This document shows positions 43,500 through 52,387 of a DNA stretch of 64,000 bases, one piece after another (position 1 is the stretch's first letter; each line of letters opens with the position of its first letter). The stretch is from CAYRHN01 sp964424115 (lineage in GTDB: Bacteria; Chloroflexota; Anaerolineae; Anaerolineales; Anaerolineaceae), in NCBI GenBank assembly GCA_964424115.1, contig CAYRHN010000007.1, positions 127,316-191,315 on the forward strand, in the 5' to 3' direction. Both the position numbers and the translations under genes were made by a program. Below the pieces are notes generated by a model. That model searched no databases. It was not told where the DNA came from and was given only the letters and a program-made list of their open reading frames with translations.

Positions 43500-45971
43500 T
43501 CAGGATTCCAACACGGTCAGACCGTCCACCGGCAGCCCTACGCTGCGCGGAATGAACACCACGCCCTCAGGCAAATCTGCGTCCAGCCGCACCAGCGCTT
43601 CGAATGCCGTGCCCTTCAGGGTCAGGCTCACCTTTGCCCCATCCTCCCAGCCTTTTGCTCCGGCGGTCTCAGGGTGCACGAACACCAAAGGCTGCGCCAG
43701 TCGCTTTTCCAGCAGTCCAGCCGGCATCAAGGTTTGCCCGCGGTCCAGCAGGCGCGTATAAGGCGCCGCCAGCAAAGCAGCACGCTTGCGCAAACCGGTC
43801 TCACTCACAGGTGTAGCCGGGAATTCGGGAGTGAAGCGCTGCGGTACCGTCAGGTGCACTCCGAGCCCCTGCTGGTTGTCATACGAAGTGCCGCCGTAAT
43901 AAAGATCGCTGCGCCCAATTAACGGCCACTGCTCGACTGTCTCCGCCAGGCGCGGGTAATCCACCTGGGCGTACTCGCGCACGCTCTCGGCAATGCGCGC
44001 CATCACTGCGGCAGCCGAACGGCCTTCCAGGTCCAAACCCAGCTGCTTGGCCAGTTGTGCCGCAATAGCAAAATCGGGACGCGCCTCTCCCACAGGCAGG
44101 ATCGCCGGGTAGAAGCGCTGCACGCGCCGCTCGCCGGAGGTATAGGTGCCTTCGCGCTCTTGGGGTGCCAGGGCCGGCAGCACTACATCTGCGCGGCGGG
44201 CCGTCTCAGTCAGGAACAGCTCCTGCACTACCACAAATCCGGCCTGGTCCAGCGCCGCGGCCAATTCCGGGTCATCCCCGGCCGGGTCAGCCGCAGCAAT
44301 GTAGGCCACTGCAGCGCCGGAGAGCAGTTCTCGCAGGTTGGTCAACGGGCGGAAACCCATATCCCAGGCGCCCTGCGTGTTGCCGTTCGGCCATACTCCC
44401 ACCAGGCCGTTGTTCGGGCGGCCAAAGTGCTGCGTCTTCACCAACAGCTCTGCGCACACATGCGCCAGTTCGGTCGAGCCTTCCAACCCCAATCCCTCGC
44501 TCCCGAACAAGATCACCGCGTTTTCCGCAGCGGCAAATGCCTCACCAGCAGCCCGCAGCGGCATGGCCGCTCCAGCCTGGTTGGCCGGTAAAAGTTCCGA
44601 TACCACGCGGGCTTCATCGCCCGGGCTGTAACGCACCTGGTGCGCCGCATATGGATCCAGCCGGGTTGCCCGCGGAGCAAGCACGATCAAGGTCGCTCCG
44701 CGTTTGACGGCCTGCTTCACACGCAGCCACCACAGCGGAGCTTCCTCGTGCAGGTCGCTCGCCACCACCAAGATGACCGAGCCTTTGCCCATCTCGCCGA
44801 AATTGCTGCCCGGTGCCAGTCCCAGTTGAGCAGTCAGGTCGCCGCCCGCCATATAAGAATACAGGGCTGCCCGTCCGCCGCGCGCTGCGGCAAGCTGGCG
44901 CAGGTTGAACAGGTCTTCATTTGCCAGCCGCCCGCCTGCCAGGGTCACCGTATTTTCCCCGGCTGATTGCAGCTTCTCAGCCACCAGGGCCAGCGCCTCG
45001 TCCCAACTCGCCGGCCCCAACTTGTCGTTCTTACGCACCAGCGGCTGGGTCAGGCGTTCCGGGCTTTCCGCATAATGATACCCAAAGCGCCCGCGGTCGC
45101 AGATCCAGATCTCATTCACAACTTCGTTTTGGCGCGGCATGGCACGCTTGATCATCGTCTTACCGCCGGACTTGGCTTCCGTGCGCACGTTATAGGTCAG
45201 GTTGCATCCCACCGGGCAGTGATTGCAGATCGAAGCAGCCGAATTCAACTCCCAGGCCCGCGCCCCAAAGCGGAAATCGGCTGTGGTCAGCGCCCCCACC
45301 GGGCAAATATCGGTTGTGTTGCCCGACCAGATCGAGTCAAAACCTGGCTCCGAGCAAGTAACGATCTCCAACGAGCGCCCGCGGTGGTGAAAGCCGATCA
45401 CCGGATCATCTACCACCTCGTGTTGGAAGCGCACGCACCGCCCGCACTGAATACAGCGCTCGCGGTCCAGGAAGATCAGCTCGCCCAAGGGAACGTGTTT
45501 TCCCAGGTGAATCTTCTCATCAAACAGGAAGCGGCTTTCTCCACTGCCGTAGGCCATGGTGAGATTCTGCAGCGGGCACTCGCCGCCCTTATCGCACACC
45601 GGGCAATCCAGTGGATGCGAGGTGAGAATGAATTCCACTACCTCTTTACGCGCGGCTTTCACCTTATCGCTCTGGGTGACCACCACCATCCCTTCCGAGA
45701 CCGGCGTGGTGCAGCCGGTTTCCAGCTTGGGGGCAAACTGGATCTTGGGCGAGCCGTCCTCGTTCAACACTGGTTGGCCGGTAGCCCGGTCGATCACCGG
45801 GCGGCCGATGTCCACCAGGCACATGCGGCACATCCCCACCGGTTCCATCTTGGGATGATAGCAAAACACCGGAATATCCACACCCACTTTCTTGGCAGCA
45901 TCCACCACCAGCATCCCTTCCGGCACGCTGAGCTGCTTTCCATCTATTGTCAAGGTGATCATTTTACTCAT
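43500..45971 (-). CDS. nuoG: NADH-quinone oxidoreductase subunit G
   Basis: An 823-residue subunit that holds the middle electron clusters. The [2Fe-2S] N1b is in CYHPKMEPVGMCRMC, followed by HPLDCPVCDKGGEC, RCIQCGRC and, in the molybdopterin-fold half, CNHCPVGC with a further Cys in CDRGRFGY, which would ligate cluster N7. So this enzyme keeps the extra off-path cluster found in some bacteria. The C-terminal domain is molybdopterin-like without cofactor function. It lies 86 bp from nuoF, the widest gap in the operon, and a word-like repeat sits in that gap. Confidence 0.97.
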   Translation of the reverse strand: MSKMITLTIDGKQLSVPEGMLVVDAAKKVGVDIPVFCYHPKMEPVGMCRMCLVDIGRPVIDRATGQPVLNEDGSPKIQFAPKLETGCTTPVSEGMVVVTQSDKVKAARKEVVEFILTSHPLDCPVCDKGGECPLQNLTMAYGSGESRFLFDEKIHLGKHVPLGELIFLDRERCIQCGRCVRFQHEVVDDPVIGFHHRGRSLEIVTCSEPGFDSIWSGNTTDICPVGALTTADFRFGARAWELNSAASICNHCPVGCNLTYNVRTEAKSGGKTMIKRAMPRQNEVVNEIWICDRGRFGYHYAESPERLTQPLVRKNDKLGPASWDEALALVAEKLQSAGENTVTLAGGRLANEDLFNLRQLAAARGGRAALYSYMAGGDLTAQLGLAPGSNFGEMGKGSVILVVASDLHEEAPLWWLRVKQAVKRGATLIVLAPRATRLDPYAAHQVRYSPGDEARVVSELLPANQAGAAMPLRAAGEAFAAAENAVILFGSEGLGLEGSTELAHVCAELLVKTQHFGRPNNGLVGVWPNGNTQGAWDMGFRPLTNLRELLSGAAVAYIAAADPAGDDPELAAALDQAGFVVVQELFLTETARRADVVLPALAPQEREGTYTSGERRVQRFYPAILPVGEARPDFAIAAQLAKQLGLDLEGRSAAAVMARIAESVREYAQVDYPRLAETVEQWPLIGRSDLYYGGTSYDNQQGLGVHLTVPQRFTPEFPATPVSETGLRKRAALLAAPYTRLLDRGQTLMPAGLLEKRLAQPLVFVHPETAGAKGWEDGAKVSLTLKGTAFEALVRLDADLPEGVVFIPRSVGLPVDGLTVLES

Positions 45972-46000
45972 ACCATCTCACCATCCGTTGTAAAAGATTT

Positions 46001-46019
46001 AACCACGAAGACGCAAAGT
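46001..46019. repeat. Word-like repeat, family B, inside the nuo operon
   Basis: AACCACGAAGACGCAAAGT lies in the 86-bp gap between nuoF and nuoG. It matches the family B words at 3493-3520, 36147-36175 and 63752-63790. All other nuo gaps are 21 bp or less. Confidence 0.6.
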
Positions 46020-46057
46020 CGCGCAGGATTTAATATACTAATTCCATGGTTTGCGGT

Positions 46058-47314
46058 TTACATTTGTTTCACATGCTGGTCAAAGTCGGCCCGGAACTTC
46101 TCGATCCCCGACATGACCGCCATGATCGAAAACTCGCCCAACGCGCACAGGCATTTATTCTGGATCTGGTGGGCAACAAAGTTCAGCAAATCCACATCCC
46201 CGGTTGCGGCAGTGCCGTTTACCAACCGGTCGGCAATGTGCGCCATCCAATACGTGCCTTCCCGGCACGGGGTGCACTTTCCGCACGACTCATGCTTGAA
46301 GAAATGAGTTGTCTTGTTCACCAGCCAGGCGATATCGACCGAATCATCGATAATGATCACCGAGGCCGATCCCAACGGAGCATTTACCCGCGCCATGGTC
46401 GACTCATAATCCATCGGTGTATCCAGTGCGTTGTCATCTGCCACAATTAGTGAAGAAGACGCCCCTGCCGCCATGATCGCCTTGATCTTGCACCCCTCGG
46501 GGATTCCTCCGCCGTGCGTATAGATCAGCTCGCGAAAAGTAGTCCCCAGCGGCAGCTCATAGTTGCCCGGCTTGTTAATACACCCGGAGAGGGAGAAGAT
46601 CTTCACCCCCGGGCTTTTCTCCGTGCCGGTCTGGCGGAACCAGGCCGAACCGTTCTGCACGATCCCCGGCACATTGCTAAGCGTCTCCACGTTGTTGATC
46701 ACGGTCGGCTTGCCGAACAACCCATACACCGCCGGGAAAGGCGGGCGCAGGCGTGGCTGGCCCAATTTGCCTTCGATCGACTCGAGCAGCGCAGTTTCCT
46801 CGCCGCACACATACGCTCCCGCCCCCAGGTGGGTGTATAGATGCAGGGAGTAATCCGTGCCCAGCACCTTGTCGCCCAGGAAACCGGCTTTCTCCAGTTC
46901 GGCGATCTTCTCATCCAGCTTTTGCGCAATCTGCCAGAATTCGCCGCGTAGATAAATATAAGCATCGTTGGCCTGCACGGCGAAGGAGGCCAGCATCAAA
47001 CCCTCCAGGAACTGGAACGGGTTGCTCTCCAAGATCTCGCGGTCTTTGAACGTGCCCGGTTCGGACTCATCCGCATTGGCCACCACGTAATGCGGCCACA
47101 AATGATTGGGAATGAAACTCCATTTCATCCCGGTTGGGAAGCCCGCCCCGCCGCGCCCGCGCAGGCCGGAATTCTTCACCTCGTTCAATACATCCGCGGG
47201 CTTCAGGCTGGTCAGCGCCTTATGATAGGCGTCAAAACCGCCGTTGGCGCGGTAAACATCCAGTTGGTCCAGGTTGGGAATATCCCGATGGCGAAGGAGC
47301 AAATAAGGGCTCAT
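46058..47314 (-). CDS. nuoF: NADH-quinone oxidoreductase subunit F
   Basis: NuoF binds NADH and FMN and starts electron flow. The 418 residues carry the nucleotide loop GRGGAGFPTGMKW and the N3 cluster motif ESCGKCTPCREG. ATG 47314 overlaps the nuoE stop (ATGA), which couples the two subunits of the NADH-oxidising module. Confidence 0.97.
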   Translation of the reverse strand: MSPYLLLRHRDIPNLDQLDVYRANGGFDAYHKALTSLKPADVLNEVKNSGLRGRGGAGFPTGMKWSFIPNHLWPHYVVANADESEPGTFKDREILESNPFQFLEGLMLASFAVQANDAYIYLRGEFWQIAQKLDEKIAELEKAGFLGDKVLGTDYSLHLYTHLGAGAYVCGEETALLESIEGKLGQPRLRPPFPAVYGLFGKPTVINNVETLSNVPGIVQNGSAWFRQTGTEKSPGVKIFSLSGCINKPGNYELPLGTTFRELIYTHGGGIPEGCKIKAIMAAGASSSLIVADDNALDTPMDYESTMARVNAPLGSASVIIIDDSVDIAWLVNKTTHFFKHESCGKCTPCREGTYWMAHIADRLVNGTAATGDVDLLNFVAHQIQNKCLCALGEFSIMAVMSGIEKFRADFDQHVKQM

Positions 47315-47826
47315 TTGGCCTCCTCGTGGCGTTTGCGCAGCGTCTCAACCACCTGCAGGGCTTTTTCCACCGTCAGGTGTTCGTGATAGGCAATATCGCC
47401 GCCGCCCTGCACCTGCATCATCGGGGCGCGGTGGCAGGCCGCCAGGCAGGTCACCTCTTCCACCAGGAACATTCCATCCGGGGTGGTTTCGCCTGGTTTG
47501 ACGTTCAGCGCAGCGCACAGATCGCGGAAGAATTTCTCTGCTCCGCGTAGCGCGCATGGCAGATCGGTGCATACCTGCAGGCGGTATCGCCCGCCCGGCT
47601 CCTCATGGAAGAGCGTATAAAAACCTGCCACCGAGTCCACGTCCGTTGCTGAAAGGCCGGTGATCTCCGCCACATCCTGGATAGCCTGTGTGCTGAGATA
47701 ATTCTCCTCGCGCTGCGCCAGGTACAGCAACGGCATCACCGCTGCCTTCCGTCCGATGTCTCCAGCCGGGTATTTGGCCAGAATGCGTTCGATCTCTTGG
47801 GGATACTTCTTGAGCAGCTCGTTCAT
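47311..47826 (-). CDS. nuoE: NADH-quinone oxidoreductase subunit E
   Basis: The 171-residue thioredoxin-like protein holds the [2Fe-2S] cluster N1a via CTDLPC and CLAAC. I use ATG 47826, which overlaps the nuoD stop by 4 bp and has GGGAG ten bases before it, rather than the TTG at 47835. It forms a dimer with NuoF at the tip of the peripheral arm. Confidence 0.97.
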   Translation of the reverse strand: MNELLKKYPQEIERILAKYPAGDIGRKAAVMPLLYLAQREENYLSTQAIQDVAEITGLSATDVDSVAGFYTLFHEEPGGRYRLQVCTDLPCALRGAEKFFRDLCAALNVKPGETTPDGMFLVEEVTCLAACHRAPMMQVQGGGDIAYHEHLTVEKALQVVETLRKRHEEAK

Positions 47827-49052
47827 CGGTCGCAATCTCCCAGAACAATATCAATACTGCCGATGATCCCAACCACATCGGCCACAAAGTGCCCGCGGGT
47901 CAGCAGCGGCATGATCTGCAGGTTGGGGAAAGAGGTGGAACGGTAATGCACACGGAACGGGCGAGGGCTGCCGTCGCTTTCCAGGTACACGCCCAGCTCT
48001 CCGCGCGGCGCCTCGGTCGCTGCATACACCGACCCAACCGGCGGGGTGAATCCCTCCGTCCACAGCTTGAAGTGGTGGATCAGCGCTTCCATGCTCACCC
48101 CGATCTCGGAGCGGGGCGGCGGCACATACTTGCGATTGTTGCTGCGCACCGGCCCCATCGGCAGGTTGTCCATCGCCTGCTGGATGATCCGCACCGATTG
48201 GCGCATCTCTTCCACCCGCACACGGTAACGCGCATAGATATCGCCGCCGGTTTCGGTTGGAATGTCAAATTCATACTGCTCATAGCCGGAATACGGGCGC
48301 GCCTTCCGCAGATCGTAAGCCATCCCCGATCCGCGCAGCACCGGGCCGGTAATGCCCCAGCGCAGACAGTCCTCCGCGCTGATCACACCGATCCCGCGTG
48401 TACGCTCCAGGAAGAGCAGGTTGGTGGTCAGCAGCGATTCGTATTCGTCGATGCGGGCGGGCAAGATCTTGATGAAATTACGCACCGCATCTTCAAACTC
48501 CGCCGGGACATCCCGCCACAGCCCGCCCGGGCGCACGTAGGTGGTCATCATACGCTGACCGGAGCACATCTCGAAGATATCCAAGATCATCTCGCGCTCG
48601 CGGAAAGCATACAAGAAGACCGACATCGCTGCCAGGTCCAGCGCAGATGTGCCAATCCACACCAGGTGCGAATTTAAGCGAGTCAACTCCGCCAGGATCA
48701 CGCGCAACGCCTGCGCGCGAGGCGGCACATCCAGGTCCAGCAACTTTTCCACCGCCAGGCAGTAGGTCAGGTTGTTGCCGATCGGGTTCAGGTAATCCAA
48801 CCGGTCGGTCATCACCTCGGCCTGCTGGTAGGTTTTGGATTCCATGTTCTTCTCCACCCCGGTGTGCAAAAAGCCAATATCCGGGATGCAGGAGACCACC
48901 TTTTCGCCGTCCAGCTCCAACAGCAAACGCAGCACGCCGTGCGTGGAAGGATGCTGCGGTCCCATGTTCAGCAGCATCGTCTCGCCTTTCATCGCGCGCT
49001 CAGAGACCAGGTGGCGCAGTTCGTCAACCGTCACTTCACGATAATCGCTCAT
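47823..49052 (-). CDS. nuoD: NADH-quinone oxidoreductase subunit D
   Basis: The 409-residue NiFe-hydrogenase-like subunit lines the quinone-binding pocket. The conserved start motif NMGPQHPSTHGVLR contains the quinone-near His. It does not carry metal. ATG 49052 overlaps the nuoC stop by 4 bp. NuoC and NuoD are separate here, not fused. Confidence 0.97.
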   Translation of the reverse strand: MSDYREVTVDELRHLVSERAMKGETMLLNMGPQHPSTHGVLRLLLELDGEKVVSCIPDIGFLHTGVEKNMESKTYQQAEVMTDRLDYLNPIGNNLTYCLAVEKLLDLDVPPRAQALRVILAELTRLNSHLVWIGTSALDLAAMSVFLYAFREREMILDIFEMCSGQRMMTTYVRPGGLWRDVPAEFEDAVRNFIKILPARIDEYESLLTTNLLFLERTRGIGVISAEDCLRWGITGPVLRGSGMAYDLRKARPYSGYEQYEFDIPTETGGDIYARYRVRVEEMRQSVRIIQQAMDNLPMGPVRSNNRKYVPPPRSEIGVSMEALIHHFKLWTEGFTPPVGSVYAATEAPRGELGVYLESDGSPRPFRVHYRSTSFPNLQIMPLLTRGHFVADVVGIIGSIDIVLGDCDR

Positions 49053-49627
49053 TTTGTCTTCCCCTTTGCGCGTTTGCGTTCCACCTTCACGCTCGCCAGG
49101 TCAGCTTCCGCCGCGCGTACGCGGGCATAAGGTTTCTTCTTGTCGATCTCTCTGGCATTGAAACTGAACTGAACTTCTTCATAGCCCAGCGGATAATCCT
49201 TGCGCAGCGGGTGGCCTTCCCAATCGGCCGGCATGATGATGCGCCGCATATCGGAATGCCCATCGAAGAGGATCCCAAACATATCGTACACCTCACGCTC
49301 ATACCAGTTGGCGTTGGGATAGATCTTCTCTGCCGTCGGCACATTCGGCGAACTGCTGTTGACCGGCACCCGCAAGCAGATCATCTGGTTGTGCTTGAGC
49401 GAATAAACGTGATAGATCACATGGAAGCGCGGCTTGTCGGCCGGATAATAATCCACCGCGGTGATGTCGATCAACATCTCGAAGCCAAATTCATCCCGCA
49501 GCGCCAGCAGGGCCGGGAGAATATGCTCGCAATCTAAGACCATGCTCACTTCCCCGCGGAATTCTTGCTTGGTGGCCTGGTAGTGAGCCTGGATCGCCTG
49601 GATCACAGTCTGCATAGTATCACTCAT
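49049..49627 (-). CDS. nuoC: NADH-quinone oxidoreductase subunit C
   Basis: A 192-residue peripheral-arm subunit that supports NuoD. The family signature ERE(V)YDMFGI is present as WYEREVYDMFGILF, and RKDYPLGYEEVQF follows. I set the start at ATG 49627 with AGGTGGGAG upstream; the longer frame reads into nuoB. It lies 11 bp after nuoB. Confidence 0.96.
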   Translation of the reverse strand: MSDTMQTVIQAIQAHYQATKQEFRGEVSMVLDCEHILPALLALRDEFGFEMLIDITAVDYYPADKPRFHVIYHVYSLKHNQMICLRVPVNSSSPNVPTAEKIYPNANWYEREVYDMFGILFDGHSDMRRIIMPADWEGHPLRKDYPLGYEEVQFSFNAREIDKKKPYARVRAAEADLASVKVERKRAKGKTK

Positions 49628-49638
49628 CTCCCACCTGC

Positions 49639-50121
49639 CTATTTCCAATCCTTGAAGGATTCCTGGTGGATTTTTTCGTGCAGGGTGATGATGCCGTGGA
49701 TCAGCGCTTCCGGACGAGGTGGGCAACCGGCAATGAACACATCCACCGGCACCACTTCATCCACGCCCTGCACCACAGCGTAATTATTGAATACACCTCC
49801 ACACGAAGCACAGTCGCCCATCGCAATCACCCACTTTGGATCAGGCATTTGGTCGTACAGCTTGCGCAGCACCGGCGCCATCTTGCGCGAAACGCGCCCC
49901 GCCACGATCATCAGATCGGACTGGCGCGGGCTGGGACGCATCAGTTCCATCCCAAAGCGGCTCATATCATAATTGGCTGCCTGCGCGCCCATCATCTCGA
50001 TCGCGCAGCAGGCCAGACCAAACAACATCGGCCACATGGAATTGGTGCGCGACCAGTTGACCATCTTTTCCAGGCTGGTGGTCACCACCCCCATGTTGCC
50101 CAGTTTTTGCTCTACTCCCAT
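49639..50121 (-). CDS. nuoB: NADH-quinone oxidoreductase subunit B
   Basis: NuoB binds the last cluster, N2, that reduces quinone. The tandem Cys in GLACCAIEMM, the Cys in GDCASCGGV and the Cys in AGCPPRPEA are the cluster ligands. The 160 residues are typical. Its start overlaps nuoA by 10 bp. Confidence 0.97.
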   Translation of the reverse strand: MGVEQKLGNMGVVTTSLEKMVNWSRTNSMWPMLFGLACCAIEMMGAQAANYDMSRFGMELMRPSPRQSDLMIVAGRVSRKMAPVLRKLYDQMPDPKWVIAMGDCASCGGVFNNYAVVQGVDEVVPVDVFIAGCPPRPEALIHGIITLHEKIHQESFKDWK

Positions 50122-50468
50122 TCCAGCGCTCCTTTCTTCCAGGCATAAATGTACCCGATGATCAACACCCCAATGAAAATAAACATCTGGATCAGACCGG
50201 GAACACCAAGTTCGCGCAAGATTAAAACCCAGGGCAGGAAGAATACCAGCTCTATATCGAACAGGATGAACAAAACGGCCACCAGGTAATAGCGAACCGA
50301 AACTCGCTGTACGCCGGGGCCGTAAGGGATCATACCCGATTCGTATGGTTGGCCTTTGCGCTGGGTGGGGCGGTGCGGACCGAACAAGTATCCCAATCCT
50401 ACCGCAATCAATGCTACCAAGACAGCTACAATGATCAAGATCAACAAGGGAAGGAAATCTTGTGCCAT
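50112..50468 (-). CDS. nuoA: NADH-quinone oxidoreductase subunit A
   Basis: The first gene of the operon, 118 residues, three helices with the conserved YESGMIPYGPG loop and FDIELVFFLPW. The ATG 50468 has AAGGA six bases before it; the TTG at 50474 overlaps that site. It is read from the promoter at 50506-50533. Confidence 0.97.
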   Translation of the reverse strand: MAQDFLPLLILIIVAVLVALIAVGLGYLFGPHRPTQRKGQPYESGMIPYGPGVQRVSVRYYLVAVLFILFDIELVFFLPWVLILRELGVPGLIQMFIFIGVLIIGYIYAWKKGALEWE

Positions 50469-50505
50469 ATTCAATCCTTACTAGGATGGTCTAATTTACC
50501 CTATT

Positions 50506-50533
50506 AGTATATCATAGGTTAATATTTTCACAA
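50506..50533 (-). promoter_or_regulatory. Promoter of the nuo operon, with a Rex-like half-site
   Basis: TTGTGA (50528-50533) and TATACT (50506-50511) on the minus strand are 16 bp apart. The 18 bases 50516-50533 read TTGTGAA-AATA-TTAACCT; the left half equals the Rex consensus TTGTGAA and the right half matches TTCACAA at four of seven positions. Rex senses NADH, so control of a NADH dehydrogenase is plausible but not shown. Confidence 0.5.
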
Positions 50534-50708
50534 ACTGGACATAATTATTGTACATCATTAATCTTGCAATATGACCGGCCAGACGGGTCCCTTTTTGTGG
50601 CCTGCTTGACGGTTTTTTTGCATTCCCAAACAACTTTTCTCTTTCCCAGTTCTTCCTGGCATATTTTGTGCTAAGATAAATCCAACCGTGATTGGAAAGG
50701 ATCCGCGT

Positions 50709-52373
50709 ATGAAACGACTGATTGCCGTCCTCCTGGTTGCCTCCCTGCTGCTCAGCGCCTGCCAGCACGCCGCCGAAGTCACCCAGCCTCCGGCTGCCAC
50801 CCCCACCCTTCCCGCAGCAGCGACCGTTCTCCCCTCCAGCGAATACGGTATTTCTAATAACACCATCCTCGGAATGAAAAACGGCTTCTACCTGGATGCC
50901 ATCCAGCGCTTCCTCGAAAGCCGCGTCAGCCCGCTGGCGACCTACGAAGAAAAAGTAGACCAGCAAACCTACACCGCTGCCGAGATCATCTGGATGGTCA
51001 GCCAGAGCGATGAATACAACCTGGATCCGAAAGCCCTGTTGATCAATTTGTATGTAGAGACCAGCCTCACCTGGCCGGAAGGCCAGGGCGGCTTTTACGA
51101 TCACATGCAGGCCATGGCCCTGCGACTTGTCGCCGCCCAAAAAAGCTACAATGACGGCCAACGTGTCATCACCCTTGCCAACGGCGATGTCCTGGCTGTG
51201 GAAGGCAACAGCGCCCTGGGCATATTCATGGTCGCCAGCTATTTCAGCCTCTCCACCCTCAGCATCGAATCGATGAAACAGCTTCTTGGCGAATGGCGGG
51301 ACGCCTACGAGGATATGTTTGCCGAGAAGGCCCAAAAAAGCCTCTTCGCCGGAATCAGTGCCGTCCCCGCCCCCCTGGAACCGTTCATGCGCCTGCCATT
51401 CGACCAGCCGGAGAACCAGTTCTTCTACATCAATTCCTTTTTTGATCACGACAGCCCGCGTAATTTCAACAACACCCTCGTGACGCGTTTCGACGGCCGC
51501 CGACTGGACATCGGCTCCTTCAGTTCCTGTGCCCTGGCCTTCAACTGCTACAGCGGCCACAATGCCCTGGACTACTCCACCCCCATGTACACTCCCCTCT
51601 ATGCCGTGGCAGACGGCAAGGTCATCTACCGTAACGATCCCAACGGCGGCTTGATGATCCAGCATCCCAACGGCTATATTACCATCTACTGGCATATGGA
51701 ACGCATCGATGTCACCATCAACCAGGTTGTCACCGAAGGCCAGCAGTTGGGCGTCAGCGGCAACCGCGGTCAATCCACCGGCCCGCACCTGCATTTCGGC
51801 CTGCGCCGTGCTTCCGACTCGGTCGATATCGATCCCTACGGCTGGTATGGCGATTACGACGACCCCTGGATCGGCATGTGGGCCTGGAAGGGCGACTTGA
51901 TCGCCGACAACCGCGAAGCTCAGGCCCAGCTCTTTTATAACCGCTACTGGTATCGCGACACTAACGGCTACGAGGGCGAATCCTGGTACACTATGACCGT
52001 TACCACCCCCGGCAGCAGCACCAATTGGGCCATCTGGGGCACCTATATCTATCAACCCGGTACCTACACGGTCTCGGCCTATTGGCCCAAAACAGAGTAC
52101 AACACCGTCGAAGCTGATTATCAGGTCTGGAGCAACCGCACCGTCTATACCAGCACCGTCAGCCAGGCCAACGACGGCGACCGCTTTGTCCCCCTCGGCA
52201 CTTTTTACCTTGACCGGGGTCCGTCGGTGGTCATTCTCAAAGATCTGACTCACATCAAGAGCCAGCGCATCTACTTTGATGCCGTCATGTGGACCCCTGC
52301 ACCATCCGCCTCCAAATATCCCTTCCAATACACTTTCCCGCTTGTTTTCTTTGGCGATCAACCCTGGCATTAA
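50709..52373 (+). CDS. M23 family metallopeptidase lipoprotein
   Basis: A 554-residue exported protein. The N-terminal signal ends in a lipobox (LLLSACQH). Residues 50-270 are an unrecognised helical domain. Residues about 275-375 are a LytM/M23 domain with the zinc-ligand pairs GHNALDYS near 284 and PHLHFG near 361, so it should cut peptidoglycan cross-bridges or stem peptides. A C-terminal beta sandwich (about 420-540, EGESWYTMTV, WAIWGTYIYQPGTYTVSAYW) resembles golvesin-type cell-wall-binding domains. ATG 50709 follows GGAAAGG; the 7-codon extension lacks a site. It is divergent from the nuo operon. Confidence 0.9.
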   Translation: MKRLIAVLLVASLLLSACQHAAEVTQPPAATPTLPAAATVLPSSEYGISNNTILGMKNGFYLDAIQRFLESRVSPLATYEEKVDQQTYTAAEIIWMVSQSDEYNLDPKALLINLYVETSLTWPEGQGGFYDHMQAMALRLVAAQKSYNDGQRVITLANGDVLAVEGNSALGIFMVASYFSLSTLSIESMKQLLGEWRDAYEDMFAEKAQKSLFAGISAVPAPLEPFMRLPFDQPENQFFYINSFFDHDSPRNFNNTLVTRFDGRRLDIGSFSSCALAFNCYSGHNALDYSTPMYTPLYAVADGKVIYRNDPNGGLMIQHPNGYITIYWHMERIDVTINQVVTEGQQLGVSGNRGQSTGPHLHFGLRRASDSVDIDPYGWYGDYDDPWIGMWAWKGDLIADNREAQAQLFYNRYWYRDTNGYEGESWYTMTVTTPGSSTNWAIWGTYIYQPGTYTVSAYWPKTEYNTVEADYQVWSNRTVYTSTVSQANDGDRFVPLGTFYLDRGPSVVILKDLTHIKSQRIYFDAVMWTPAPSASKYPFQYTFPLVFFGDQPWH

Positions 52374-52387
52374 AAAAAACCACCTCC

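Noticed and set aside
50496..52370. A 624-codon open frame on the minus strand opposite the M23 peptidase gene
   Set aside because: It mirrors the real gene's codons, shows Gly/Val/Asp-rich low-complexity sequence with no domain or ribosome site, and would overlap the nuo promoter region. The plus-strand gene has a lipobox and zinc motifs.
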